From the NCBI RefSeq assembly GCF_005221305.1, contig NZ_CP039887.1:1798001-1862000 (forward strand): a stretch of 64,000 nt of DNA, written 5' to 3'. Both the position numbers and the translations under genes were made by a program. Below, piece by piece: positions 49,802 through 58,899 of this stretch. The notes under the pieces were generated by a model, which worked only from the letters and a program-made list of their open reading frames with translations, was not told where the DNA came from and did not search any database. Numbering within the stretch: the first letter of the stretch is position 1; the number at the start of each line of letters is the position of its first letter. Source of the stretch: Neisseria subflava (GTDB lineage: Bacteria; Pseudomonadota; Gammaproteobacteria; Burkholderiales; Neisseriaceae).

Positions 49802-50218
49802 TTAGTCGGCGAACTGTTTTTTCATTCGTTCGCGTCGCTCTTGCGCTTCTACGGATAATGTCGCAGTCGGACGTGCCAGCAGGCGTTTGAGGCCGATGGG
49901 TTCGCCGGTATCGGCACAGAAACCGTAATTACCTTCGTCGATGCTGCGGAGAGTCGCTTGAACTTTATTGAGAAGTTTACGCTCGCGGTCGCGGGTACGT
50001 AGTTCTAAAGCGTACTCTTCTTCTTGAGTAGCTCGGTCGGCAGGATCGGGGGCGGATTCGTGCTCTTGAAGATGGCCGGTAGTGGTGTTTGCATTTTCAA
50101 TCAGCTCTTCTTGCATTTTAACCAGTAGTTCGCGGAAGAAGGCCAATTGGTCGCTGTTCATGTAGTCCTCTTCAGGACCATTCCAGTTTAAAATATCTTG
50201 TTCTGTCAGCTTTGCCAT
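49802..50218 (-). CDS. dksA: RNA polymerase-binding transcription factor DksA, cysteine-poor
   Basis: DksA enters the RNA polymerase secondary channel and works with ppGpp. The 138-aa protein has the N-terminal coiled coil with the acidic tip DPADRA (residues 58-63), and the globular C-terminal domain. The four zinc-binding cysteines are reduced to one: FCADTGEPIG has Cys101 but Thr104, and ARPTATLSVEA has Ser122 and Ala125 where zinc-type DksA has Cys. It should fold without zinc, as does the Pseudomonas DksA2 type. It is a monocistronic gene. Confidence 0.94.
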   Translation of the reverse strand: MAKLTEQDILNWNGPEEDYMNSDQLAFFRELLVKMQEELIENANTTTGHLQEHESAPDPADRATQEEEYALELRTRDRERKLLNKVQATLRSIDEGNYGFCADTGEPIGLKRLLARPTATLSVEAQERRERMKKQFAD

Positions 50219-50451
50219 GGTGTCTGCTTTCGGTTTGTTGTTAATGATTTGGATGCTACGGGTTTGCTTTTATTGGGTTTTCTTAAATTTCCGTTTTGGA
50301 AATTGGGCGAATCATATCATGTTTTACCTATTCATTTGTTCTTTATATTTCGATTTGCACTTTTTTGCACTACCTTACACCTAAATGTATTAAAGCGCTT
50401 TTTAGGACGTTGTATTTTTGGTCGTTAATGCCTGCTGCGCTTTCAGACGGC

Positions 50452-51009
50452 CTATTGAAGCAACCATAAGTTGGTTTGCTGGATAAGTTGGGGAAACCAT
50501 CGGGCCAGCCACAACCATAATAAGAATGCCAACAAACTGCCTGAAAAATCGTATCGTCCTACGCGTAAGAAGGAAAACGGTTTGAGCAATGGTTGTAGAA
50601 TTCGTTCGATGGCATAAGTCAACGGCGAATAGCGGCCTTGTATGCTGGCCACCATTCTAATAATCAGACCAATAAGTAATGTATAGGCCGCGGCTTTCAG
50701 CATATGGAGTGCGGCAAACCAAAAGTTTGCCAAAATCAGCTTATTGCTGATGGACAGCGCCGGCGAGATGAAAATAATGGCGGTGCAGGCAAGGTAGTAC
50801 ACCAGAAAACCTGAAGGCAGGCAGTACCAATCGGTTTCCGCGCCGGATGGAAATGCTTTTTGCCAAGGTTTGGTCAGCCAGCCTGTTGCCTGTATGCTGA
50901 ATTTGAGCAGGGGATATTCTGCTGCCAATCCTGCGTATCGGAGCAAAAAGCGTGTGATACACAGGATGGCAATAGCGTCTGTCAATAATAAGAGCAAGTC
51001 GCCGCGCAT
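50452..51009 (-). CDS. YggT family membrane protein
   Basis: 185 aa with two YggT repeats and about four to five membrane segments (about residues 5-22, 68-84, 105-122 and 155-172). The repeat signature is visible in SPLTYAIERILQPLLKPFSFL. It is encoded 2 bp after proC, the common proC-yggT arrangement. YggT proteins are implicated in osmotic or cell-division-related functions; the precise role is unknown. A single DUS is just past its stop. Confidence 0.88.
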   Translation of the reverse strand: MRGDLLLLLTDAIAILCITRFLLRYAGLAAEYPLLKFSIQATGWLTKPWQKAFPSGAETDWYCLPSGFLVYYLACTAIIFISPALSISNKLILANFWFAALHMLKAAAYTLLIGLIIRMVASIQGRYSPLTYAIERILQPLLKPFSFLRVGRYDFSGSLLAFLLWLWLARWFPQLIQQTNLWLLQ

Positions 51010-51011
51010 AT

Positions 51012-51809
51012 TCAGACGGCCTTATATTGTTGCGCCATTTCTTGCGAACGTTTAACGCAGGCTTCTACGCCCTGTTCGATGGCTTCGGCAACGTGACGTG
51101 CTTTGAAGGTTTCGATGGCTTCGTGTGTCGTGCCGCCTTTGGAAGTCACGTTTTGCTGTAATTGTGCGAATGCTTCGCCGGTTTGTTCGGCCAAAGCCAC
51201 TGCGCCTTTAAATGTAGCGAGGCTCAGTTCGCGTGCGTCTTGCTCGTTGAAACCTTGTGCCAAAGCCGCATTTTGGAGCGCGCCCAACAGATAGAAAACA
51301 TAGGCGGGGCCGCTGCCGCTGATGCCAGTAATATTGTGGAGTTGCTCTTCTTCGTTCAGCCAAACGGTTGTGCCGACAGAGAGCATGATGCCGTCGGCGG
51401 CTGTACGGTCTGCTTCTGAAACGCCTGCATCAGCAAACATACCGGATACGCCCAAACCGATTTTGGCCGGCGTATTGGGCATGATGCGCACGATACGGCG
51501 TGTACCGCCCAGATAATGGCTGAGGGTATCAATGGACAAACCTGCCGCTACGGACAACACCAGCGCACCATTCAAACGGATATTTTGACAGGCTGCCTGC
51601 ATGTCTTGCGGTTTGACGGCGAGAATGAGGACATCGTCCGCACTCAATTCAGGCAGGTTTTCAGAAGTGGCTACGCCCAATTCTTGCACCAGTTGCGCTC
51701 GTCTTTCGGCGCCGCGTTCGACAATGTGGACACGATAACCGTCTTGTTTGACCAAACCGCCTGCAATGGCAGTCGCCATATTGCCGCCGCCGAGAAAATA
51801 GATATTCAT
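51012..51809 (-). CDS. proC: Pyrroline-5-carboxylate reductase
   Basis: Last step of proline synthesis, reducing pyrroline-5-carboxylate with NAD(P)H. 265 aa with the Rossmann motif FLGGGNMATAIAGGL at the N-terminus and the C-terminal signature GISGSGPAYVFYLLGAL...TSKGGTTHEAI. The stop codon is supplied by a DUS: the final codons are AAG GCC GTC TGA. It is separated from yggS by a DUS pair. Confidence 0.96.
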   Translation of the reverse strand: MNIYFLGGGNMATAIAGGLVKQDGYRVHIVERGAERRAQLVQELGVATSENLPELSADDVLILAVKPQDMQAACQNIRLNGALVLSVAAGLSIDTLSHYLGGTRRIVRIMPNTPAKIGLGVSGMFADAGVSEADRTAADGIMLSVGTTVWLNEEEQLHNITGISGSGPAYVFYLLGALQNAALAQGFNEQDARELSLATFKGAVALAEQTGEAFAQLQQNVTSKGGTTHEAIETFKARHVAEAIEQGVEACVKRSQEMAQQYKAV

Positions 51810-51837
51810 ATATATGTTACTCCTTTGTGATATCGAT

Positions 51838-51880
51838 CAGGCCGTCTGAAACTGCTGTCTACCCTGTTCAGACGGCCTAT
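51838..51880. terminator. DUS inverted pair between yggS and proC
   Basis: CAGGCCGTCTGAA and TTCAGACGGCCTA flank about 17 nt, 6 bp after the yggS stop. Confidence 0.75.
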
Positions 51881-51885
51881 TACTT

Positions 51886-52581
51886 TTATTGAGGATAATG
51901 CCGCTTGCCGAAAATCGCGCTGCCGATGCGGACATGGGTTGCCCCGCATTCTACCGCGATTGGCATATCTCCGGACATACCCATAGACAAAACATCTGCT
52001 TCGACGCCTGCCGCGTTCAGCTCAGCCAACAGCCGTTGCATGGTGTGAAACTGGCTGCGCAACTCATCGTCGCTGCTGTCGGCCTTGGCCACACACATCA
52101 ATCCGCGCACTTTAATATTCGGCAACTGGGCCACTTCAAGGGCCAGCGCAACCGCTTCAGCGGGCGCCACACCGTGTTTCGCCTCTTCCGCGGCAATGTT
52201 CACTTCAATGCACACCTGCAACGGCGGCATTTCAGACGGCCTTTGTTCACTCAAGCGCCGCGCCGTTTTCAGACGGCCTATCGTATGCACCCAATGTGCG
52301 CGTTCGGCCACAAATTTGGTTTTATTGGACTGCAAATCGCCGATAACGTGCCAAACAATATCCGGCAAATCAGCCAGCGTTTCCGTTTTTTCAAACCATT
52401 CCTGAATATAGTTCTCACCAAAATCGCGCTGACCGGCCGCATATACTTCGCGGATATCGTCTGCCGGAAACGTCTTGCTGACCGCTACCAGCTTCACCGC
52501 ATCCGCAGGCCGTCCGGCAGCCTCAGCCACCTGTTCAACCGCCTGGCATACGTCCTGATAGTTTTGTTGCAATACCGACAT
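51886..52581 (-). CDS. YggS-type pyridoxal-phosphate homeostasis protein
   Basis: PLP-binding protein of the YggS/PROSC family. The start at ATG 52581 (MSVLQQNYQDVCQAVEQVAE) has AGGAGAAAA upstream, giving 231 aa; nine upstream residues are rejected. The PLP lysine is in KLVAVSKTFPADDI, the conserved RDFGENYIQE follows, and the C-terminal MGMSGDMPIAVECGATHVRIG phosphate-binding loop is intact. Two DUS copies lie within the gene, read in different frames (RPSE and GRLK). Neighbouring proC is a widespread partner. Confidence 0.93.
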   Translation of the reverse strand: MSVLQQNYQDVCQAVEQVAEAAGRPADAVKLVAVSKTFPADDIREVYAAGQRDFGENYIQEWFEKTETLADLPDIVWHVIGDLQSNKTKFVAERAHWVHTIGRLKTARRLSEQRPSEMPPLQVCIEVNIAAEEAKHGVAPAEAVALALEVAQLPNIKVRGLMCVAKADSSDDELRSQFHTMQRLLAELNAAGVEADVLSMGMSGDMPIAVECGATHVRIGSAIFGKRHYPQ

Positions 52582-52594
52582 GGTTTTCTCCTTT

Positions 52595-52644
52595 AACCCG
52601 TTCATCACTCGGCATTTTGAAAATTTTACTTGGTTGAACGGGTT
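52595..52644. repeat. 10-bp inverted repeat in the yggS/pilT divergent promoter region
   Basis: AACCCGTTCA (52595-52604) and TGAACGGGTT (52635-52644) are perfect inverses with a 30-nt spacer, extended by AT pairs to 11 of 12. It lies between the divergent yggS and pilT starts. It could be an operator or a leader hairpin. Confidence 0.45.
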
Positions 52645-52698
52645 TATCTATTTAAAATAAAGCAATTTTATTATTCTAAACCAAAACAAGGCCACATT

Positions 52699-53745
52699 AT
52701 GCAGATTACCGACTTACTCGCGTTCGGCGTGAAAAACAAAGCCTCCGACCTCCATTTGAGTTCGGGTATTTCCCCTATGATACGCGTACACGGCGACATC
52801 CGCCGCATCAACCTGCCCGAGATGAGCTCGGAAGAAGTCGGTACCATGATTACCTCGGTCATGAACGACCACCAGCGCAAGCTCTATCAACAGGATTTTG
52901 AAGTCGATTTCTCATTTGAGCTGCCTAATGTTGCCCGTTTCCGTGTCAACGCCTTTATGACCGAACGCGGCCCGGCCGCCGTATTCCGTACCATTCCGGG
53001 CACCGTCCTGACGCTGGAAGAATTGCGTGCGCCGCGCATTTTCCAAAAAATTGCCGAAAATCCGCGCGGGTTGGTCTTGGTAACCGGCCCGACCGGTTCG
53101 GGTAAATCCACCACGCTAGCGGCGATGGTCAACTACATCAACGAAACCCAACCGGCCCACATTCTGACCATCGAAGACCCGATTGAGTTCGTCCACCAAA
53201 GCAAAAAGGCGCTCATCAACCAGCGCGAGCTGCATCAGCACACCAACAGCTTTACCAACGCCCTGCGTTCCGCCCTGCGCGAAGACCCAGACGTGATTTT
53301 GATCGGTGAGATGCGCGACCCTGAAACCATCTCCCTCGCCCTGACCGCCGCCGAAACCGGTCACTTGGTTTTCGGCACGCTGCACACGACCGGCGCCGCC
53401 AAAACCATCGACCGTATTGTCGACGTATTCCCTGCAGGCGAAAAAGAAATCGTGCGCTCCATGTTGTCCGAATCCTTGCGCGCCATCATTTCCCAAACCC
53501 TGCTGAAAACCCGCGACGGCAACGGCCGTGTCGCCGCACACGAGATCCTGATTTCTACACCGGCCGTGCGCAACCTCATCCGCGAGAACAAAATCGCCCA
53601 AATCAACGCCGCCCTCCAAACCGGTCAGGCCCACGGTATGCAAACCCTCGATCAAGCCCTGCAAACCCTTGTCCGCCAAGGCACCATCAGCCCCGAGCTG
53701 GCACGCAGCAAGGCGCAAAACATCGAAAACCTCTCTATTTTCTAA
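52699..53745 (+). CDS. pilT: Type IV pilus retraction ATPase PilT
   Basis: Hexameric motor that retracts type IV pili, needed for twitching and DNA uptake. The start was set at ATG 52699 (MQITDLLAFGVKNKASDLHL), giving 348 aa. Walker A GPTGSGKST is at residues 130-138, the Asp box/Walker B in DPDVILIGEMRD, and the His box in HLVFGTLHTT. The C-terminal AVRNLIREN motif, specific for retraction, is present. pilU follows after a DUS hairpin. Confidence 0.97.
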   Translation: MQITDLLAFGVKNKASDLHLSSGISPMIRVHGDIRRINLPEMSSEEVGTMITSVMNDHQRKLYQQDFEVDFSFELPNVARFRVNAFMTERGPAAVFRTIPGTVLTLEELRAPRIFQKIAENPRGLVLVTGPTGSGKSTTLAAMVNYINETQPAHILTIEDPIEFVHQSKKALINQRELHQHTNSFTNALRSALREDPDVILIGEMRDPETISLALTAAETGHLVFGTLHTTGAAKTIDRIVDVFPAGEKEIVRSMLSESLRAIISQTLLKTRDGNGRVAAHEILISTPAVRNLIRENKIAQINAALQTGQAHGMQTLDQALQTLVRQGTISPELARSKAQNIENLSIF

Positions 53746-53754
53746 ACCATACTC

Positions 53755-53793
53755 AGGCCGTCTGAACCCCATCATCCCGTTTTCAGACGGCCT
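53755..53793 (+). terminator. DUS inverted pair between pilT and pilU
   Basis: AGGCCGTCTGAA and TTCAGACGGCCT flank about 15 nt, 10 bp after pilT. Confidence 0.75.
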
Positions 53794-53831
53794 TTCAGCC
53801 TGACCGAATACCCGTTTTAAAGAGAATCATC

Positions 53832-55061
53832 ATGAGCGACCTCGCCCCTCTGCACGACCTGTTAAGCGAAATGGTGCAAGCCTACTCACAAAAAAACCAA
53901 GCACCGCACATCCCCACCCCGGCCGAAATCGGCACGCATCTTCACCCCCTGCTCGACCGCATGTGTGAAGAGGCCGAAAAACGCAACGCATCCGACATCT
54001 TCATCAGCGCAGACTTTCCCCCTGCCATCAAAGTCGGCGGCACCCTCACGCCCATGCCCCACAAAGCACTGACCGGTGCGGACACCGCCGCCATCGCCGA
54101 ATCCACCATGAACCCCGACCAGCTCGAAGCCTTCAATCGCGACTGGGAAATCAACTATTCCGTCCAATCGCGCAGCAACACGCGCTACCGCGTCAACGCC
54201 TACCACGAGCAAGGCCGCGTCGGCATGGTATTGCGCCGCGTCAGCCAAGACATTCCCGAAATGAAGACCCTCGGTTTACCCGAAAAGCTCCAAGAGCTTG
54301 CACTCGCACCGCGCGGCCTGCTGATCCTCGCCGGCCCGAACGGTTCGGGTAAATCCACCACCATGGCCTCCATGCTCAACTACCGCAACCAAAAGCTGCC
54401 CGGCCATATCGTTACCATCGAAGACCCCATCGAGTTTATCTACAAACCTTGCCGCAGCATCTTCACCCAGCGCGAAATCGGCATCGATACCGACAACTGG
54501 AAAATCGCCGTTCAAAGCGCCATGCGTCAAGCGCCCGATGTCGTCTGTATCGGCGAAGTCCGCAGCGAAGAAAGCATGAAATACGCCCTCCAACTGGCTC
54601 AAACCGGCCATCTGTGCGTTTTCACCATCCATGCCAACACGGCTTCCCAAACCATCGAGCGCATCATCAACTTCTATCCGGAAGACCGCCGCCAACAGGT
54701 TTTGATAGATTTGGCGTTAAACCTCGTCGGCATTATCGGCCAACGCCTCACCATCAAGAAAAACCGCCAACGTACGGCCGTTACCGACCTCCTGCTCAAC
54801 ACTCCGGCCATGCAGGACTTGATTTTCCAAGGCGAATTGCTGGAAATCCGCGACTTGATGGCACGCTCCGGCAGCAACGGCATGCAGACGTTCGACCAAA
54901 ACCTCTTCAACCTCTACGCACAAGGCCAAATCGAACTCAGCGAAGCCCTGCGCCAAGCGGTATCCGCCAACGATTTACGCCTGCGCATTCAAATGCACGA
55001 CGAGGGCAACAATACCGAACGCCTCTACGACCGCATCAGCGACCTCAACCTGATGACCTAA
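53832..55061 (+). CDS. pilU: Pilus retraction accessory ATPase PilU
   Basis: PilT paralogue that assists retraction. 409 aa, longer at the N-terminus than PilT. Walker A GPNGSGKST is at residues 168-176, Walker B in PDVVCIGEVRSEE, and the His box in HLCVFTIHAN. An AGAGAA site precedes the ATG. The pilT-pilU pairing is typical for Neisseria and Pseudomonas. A long-loop DUS pair follows. Confidence 0.94.
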   Translation: MSDLAPLHDLLSEMVQAYSQKNQAPHIPTPAEIGTHLHPLLDRMCEEAEKRNASDIFISADFPPAIKVGGTLTPMPHKALTGADTAAIAESTMNPDQLEAFNRDWEINYSVQSRSNTRYRVNAYHEQGRVGMVLRRVSQDIPEMKTLGLPEKLQELALAPRGLLILAGPNGSGKSTTMASMLNYRNQKLPGHIVTIEDPIEFIYKPCRSIFTQREIGIDTDNWKIAVQSAMRQAPDVVCIGEVRSEESMKYALQLAQTGHLCVFTIHANTASQTIERIINFYPEDRRQQVLIDLALNLVGIIGQRLTIKKNRQRTAVTDLLLNTPAMQDLIFQGELLEIRDLMARSGSNGMQTFDQNLFNLYAQGQIELSEALRQAVSANDLRLRIQMHDEGNNTERLYDRISDLNLMT

Positions 55062-55077
55062 TAGCGCAAGCCAAAAA

Positions 55078-55140
55078 AGGCCGTCTGAACGGGTGTGGAA
55101 ACGAAATCAAGTATTTTTCCGTATCCGTTCAGACGGCCTT
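55078..55140 (+). terminator. DUS inverted pair with long loop after pilU
   Basis: AAGGCCGTCTGAACG and CGTTCAGACGGCCTT flank about 33 nt, 16 bp after the stop. Confidence 0.65.
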
Positions 55141-55226
55141 ATCTCATTTAAAGCATTCTGAAACCGACTGAAAATCCTGTTAAAATCCAATCATTCACCT
55201 CATAACGAATAATAAACAACAACATC

Positions 55227-57362
55227 ATGAAAACTCCGCCGCTCAAACCTCTGATCATTGCCTCCCTGCCCGTCTTCGCCAGCGTGTTCATCGCCGCTAC
55301 CCTCGTTTGGCACTTCGACACGCCCAAACTGGTTATGCCCTTCGTGCTCGGCATTATTGCCGGCGGTTTGGTCGATTTGGACAACCGCCTCACAGGCCGT
55401 CTGAAAAACATCGTCATCACCGTTGCCCTGTTTACCCTCTCCTCATTGCTTGCCCAAAGCACCATCGGCACAGGCGTTCCCTTCATCTTGGCCATGACCT
55501 TGATGACTTTCAGCTTCACTATCCTCGGCACCATCGGCCTCAAATACCGCACCTTCGCTTTCGGTGCGCTTGCCGTCGCCACCTACACCACGCTGACCTA
55601 CACCCCCGAGACCTACTGGCTGACCAACCCCGTCATGATTCTGCTGGGTACCGTCCTATACAGCGTCAACACCCTGATCTTCCAAATCATCCTGCCCCAC
55701 CGCCCCGTCCAAGAAACCGTTGCCAACGCCTACGACGCACTCAGCAACTACTTCGATGCCAAAGCCGACTTTTTCGACCCCGACGAAGCCGCATGGTTGG
55801 GCAACCGTCAAATCGACTTGGCCATGAGCAATACCGGCGTGATTACCGCCTTCAACCAATGCCGCGGCGCACTTTTCTACCGATTGCGCGGCCAACACCG
55901 CCATCCGCGTACCGCCAAAATGCTGCGCTACTACCTCTGCGCGCAAGACATGCACGAACGCATCAGCTCCGCCCACGTCGATTACAGCGAAATGGCCGAG
56001 CAGCTCAAAAATACCGACCTTATCTTCCGCATCCGCCGCCTGCTCGAAATGCAAGGCCAGGCGTGCCGCAACGTTGCCTCCTCCCTGCGCAACAACAAAC
56101 CCTACGCATACAGCAAACGCCTCGGCCGCGCCATGGAAGGCTGCCGCCAATCCCTCAGCCATTTTGCCGAGACCCATGCCGACAATGCCAACCTCCACAA
56201 TATCCGCCGCCTGCTCGACAACCTCAGCAGTGTCGATTACCAACTGCGGCAACTGCAAAACGATGCGTCCCTTGCCGAAAACGACAACGCCGATACCCGC
56301 ATCGCCGCCCTTGAAAACACCAAGTTCCGCAATATCGGCGAGACCGTCCTCAGCCAGCTCAATTTCGACTCCGGCGTATTCCGCCATGCCACCCGCCTCT
56401 CCATTGTCGTGGCCGCAGCCTGCATCATTGTCGAAATCCTCCATCTCAACCTCGGCTACTGGATTCTGCTGACCGCCCTTTTCGTCTGCCAACCCAACTA
56501 CACCGCCACCAAAAGCCGCGTATACCAACGTATCGCAGGCACGATTCTCGGCGTGATTGTCGGTTCGCTCGTCCCCTACTTCACCCCGTCTATTGAAACC
56601 AAGCTCTGGATTGTCATCGCCAGCACTACCCTGTTCTTCATGACCCGAAGCTACAAATACAGCTTCTCCACCTTCTTCATCACCATCCAAGCCCTGACCA
56701 GCCTCTCGCTTGCCGGTTTGGACGTGTACCACGCCATGCCCATCCGCATCATCGACACCATTGTCGGTTCCGTTATCGCATGGGCCGCCGCCACCTACCT
56801 CTGGCCCGATTGGCGTTACCTCACCCTCAGCCACACCGCCGCCCAAACCATCACTGCCAACGGCCGCTATCTCGACGCCATCCTCGAGCAGTTGCAAAAC
56901 GGCAGCCGCGACGATTTCGACTACCGCCTCACCCGCCGCCAAGCCCACGAAAGCATCGCCGCCCTCAGCAGCACCCTGTCCGACATGAGCAGCAACCCGA
57001 AAAAATATCAAGACCGCCTGCAAGACGGTTTTACCCTGCTCAAAACCAGCTATGCGCTGACCGGCCACATTTCCGCACTCGGCGCATACCGCGACCAGGT
57101 CCGAATCGACGGCAACGACGGCTTTGCGCCCTATGCCAAGCTGACCCACCACATCGCCGAGTTGCTGACCCAAATGCCCCAAACCGACCCCGAGGCTTTT
57201 GAAACGGCCATGACCCAAATCCGTCAGGAATTTGCCGAGCTTGAACAAAACACACAAGCGCAGCAAGACCACATCCTCAAACACCAGCTCGACCTGATTA
57301 TCCGCCAGCTTACCCCGTGCTATCAGGCATTGCACCGACAAGCCGACGTAGAGGCCGTCTGA
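55227..57362 (+). CDS. YccS/FUSC-family inner membrane protein
   Basis: 711 aa. N-terminal membrane block (about 6-26, 28-48, 61-100, 110-155), a soluble domain (about 160-375), a second membrane block (about 388-520, with LNLGYWILLTALFVCQPNYT) and a C-terminal soluble helical part. This is the YccS/YhfK (FUSC) layout; members are proposed efflux-type transporters, with no proven substrate. The last codons are GAG GCC GTC TGA, so the stop is within a DUS. Another DUS is embedded near 55393. Codon use is strongly GC-biased, creating long false antisense frames. Confidence 0.88.
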   Translation: MKTPPLKPLIIASLPVFASVFIAATLVWHFDTPKLVMPFVLGIIAGGLVDLDNRLTGRLKNIVITVALFTLSSLLAQSTIGTGVPFILAMTLMTFSFTILGTIGLKYRTFAFGALAVATYTTLTYTPETYWLTNPVMILLGTVLYSVNTLIFQIILPHRPVQETVANAYDALSNYFDAKADFFDPDEAAWLGNRQIDLAMSNTGVITAFNQCRGALFYRLRGQHRHPRTAKMLRYYLCAQDMHERISSAHVDYSEMAEQLKNTDLIFRIRRLLEMQGQACRNVASSLRNNKPYAYSKRLGRAMEGCRQSLSHFAETHADNANLHNIRRLLDNLSSVDYQLRQLQNDASLAENDNADTRIAALENTKFRNIGETVLSQLNFDSGVFRHATRLSIVVAAACIIVEILHLNLGYWILLTALFVCQPNYTATKSRVYQRIAGTILGVIVGSLVPYFTPSIETKLWIVIASTTLFFMTRSYKYSFSTFFITIQALTSLSLAGLDVYHAMPIRIIDTIVGSVIAWAAATYLWPDWRYLTLSHTAAQTITANGRYLDAILEQLQNGSRDDFDYRLTRRQAHESIAALSSTLSDMSSNPKKYQDRLQDGFTLLKTSYALTGHISALGAYRDQVRIDGNDGFAPYAKLTHHIAELLTQMPQTDPEAFETAMTQIRQEFAELEQNTQAQQDHILKHQLDLIIRQLTPCYQALHRQADVEAV

Positions 57363-57456
57363 AAAGAGCCGAATGCTTTCCAGCCTGTTTAGCAACAAGT
57401 CTGCCAATCATCGGCGTTAAATACAGCTAAACACTTCCTCGAATAAAAACCAAAAC

Positions 57457-57500
57457 AAAAGGCCGTCTGAAACCTGATTTCCAGATTTCAGACGGCCTTT
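57457..57500. terminator. DUS inverted pair, convergent terminator
   Basis: AAAAGGCCGTCTGAAA and TTTCAGACGGCCTTT flank about 13 nt between the convergent FUSC gene and pgk. Confidence 0.85.
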
Positions 57501-57527
57501 ATTTTTAACAATCGATTTTAAAACCGA

Positions 57528-58706
57528 TTATGCGCCGCGTTTTTCCAAAGCAGCAACGGCAGGCAACTCTTTGCCTTCCAAGAACTCAAGGAACGCACCG
57601 CCGCCGGTAGAAATGTAGCTGATTTGATCGGTTACGCCGAATTTGGCAATCGCCGCCAAAGTGTCGCCGCCGCCGGCAATCGAGAACGCATCGCTTTGGG
57701 CAATCGCTTCGGCCAATACTTTAGTACCGCCGGCAAATTGGTCAAATTCAAACACGCCGACCGGGCCGTTCCACACCACCGTGCCTGCGGCTTTGAGCAA
57801 ATCGGCCAAAGCAGCGGCGGATTTAGGGCCAATGTCCAAAATCATGTCGTCTTCGGCAACGTCGGCAATGTCTTTCACCACAGCTTCTGCATCGGCGGCG
57901 AAGGCTTTAGCGACAACCACATCGGTCGGCAGCGGAACAGAGCCGCCTTTAGCCGCCATTTTCGCCATGATTTTTTTGGATTCTTCCACCAAATCGTGTT
58001 CGGCCAAAGATTTACCGATGGCTTTGCCTTCTGCCAACAGGAAGGTGTTGGCAATGCCGCCGCCGACGATGAGTTGGTCGACTTTGTCGGCCAAAGATTC
58101 GAGGATGGTCAGTTTGGTAGACACTTTGCTGCCGGCAACGATGGCAACCATCGGATGAGCCGGTTGTTTCAGGGCTTTGCCCAAAGCATCAAGTTCGCCC
58201 GCCATCAATACGCCGGCGCAGGCAACGGGCGCTGCTTGGGCGACGGCTTCGGTCGAGGCTTGGGCGCGATGGGCGGTACCGAATGCGTCGTTGACGAACA
58301 CGTCGCACAAAGAAGCGTAGGCTTTGCCCAGCTCCAAGTCGTTTTTCTTCTCGCCTTTGTTGATGCGCACGTTTTGCAACATCACGACATCACCGGCGTT
58401 CAAAGTCGGTTTGTTTTCACGCCAGTCGTTCAATACTTTCACGTCTTTGCCCAACAGTTTGCCCAAATGCGCGGCAACGGGGGCGACATCGTCTTCGGGA
58501 TGGAATTCGCCTTCGGTCGGACGGCCGAGGTGGGTCATCACGATCACAGACGCGCCGTTGTCCAAGCAGTATTTAATGGATGCGAGCGAAGCGCGGATAC
58601 GGGTGTCGTCGCTGATGTTGCCGTCTTTGAACGGCACGTTCATATCGGCGCGGATCAGAACGGTTTTGCCTTGAACATTTTGTTCGGTCAGTTTCAAAAA
58701 TGCCAT
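57528..58706 (-). CDS. pgk: Phosphoglycerate kinase
   Basis: Makes ATP from 1,3-bisphosphoglycerate in glycolysis. The start was set at ATG 58706 (MAFLKLTEQNVQGKTVLIRA), giving 392 aa; the 43-residue upstream extension is low-complexity and not conserved. VLIRADMNVPF is the N-terminal signature, and the nucleotide-binding GGGDTLA (SIAGGGDTLAAI) lies near the C-terminus. Monocistronic between convergent and divergent neighbours. Confidence 0.97.
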   Translation of the reverse strand: MAFLKLTEQNVQGKTVLIRADMNVPFKDGNISDDTRIRASLASIKYCLDNGASVIVMTHLGRPTEGEFHPEDDVAPVAAHLGKLLGKDVKVLNDWRENKPTLNAGDVVMLQNVRINKGEKKNDLELGKAYASLCDVFVNDAFGTAHRAQASTEAVAQAAPVACAGVLMAGELDALGKALKQPAHPMVAIVAGSKVSTKLTILESLADKVDQLIVGGGIANTFLLAEGKAIGKSLAEHDLVEESKKIMAKMAAKGGSVPLPTDVVVAKAFAADAEAVVKDIADVAEDDMILDIGPKSAAALADLLKAAGTVVWNGPVGVFEFDQFAGGTKVLAEAIAQSDAFSIAGGGDTLAAIAKFGVTDQISYISTGGGAFLEFLEGKELPAVAALEKRGA

Positions 58707-58899
58707 GATGATTCCTTTGTGATGGTTGGAAACGGGAATGTTTGGGATTATCCGCGAATGAGGCGTGACGGTAAAGATTGGCAACAGCCGCGCTTGATGT
58801 GAATCAGCAGATAAGACCCGGGCCGTCTGAAACATTCGGCCAATCTTCCAGATTTTCCGCTATACTTTGGCGATTGATTTTCATTTTACGGATTGAACC

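Noticed and set aside
55656..57407. A 583-codon frame antisense to the FUSC-family gene
   Set aside because: It mirrors the GC-biased third positions of a well-supported gene; composition is Gly/Val/Ala-rich and no domain is recognisable.
57624..58802. A 392-codon frame antisense to pgk
   Set aside because: Shadow of pgk, which has all its family motifs; no ribosome-binding site or known fold.
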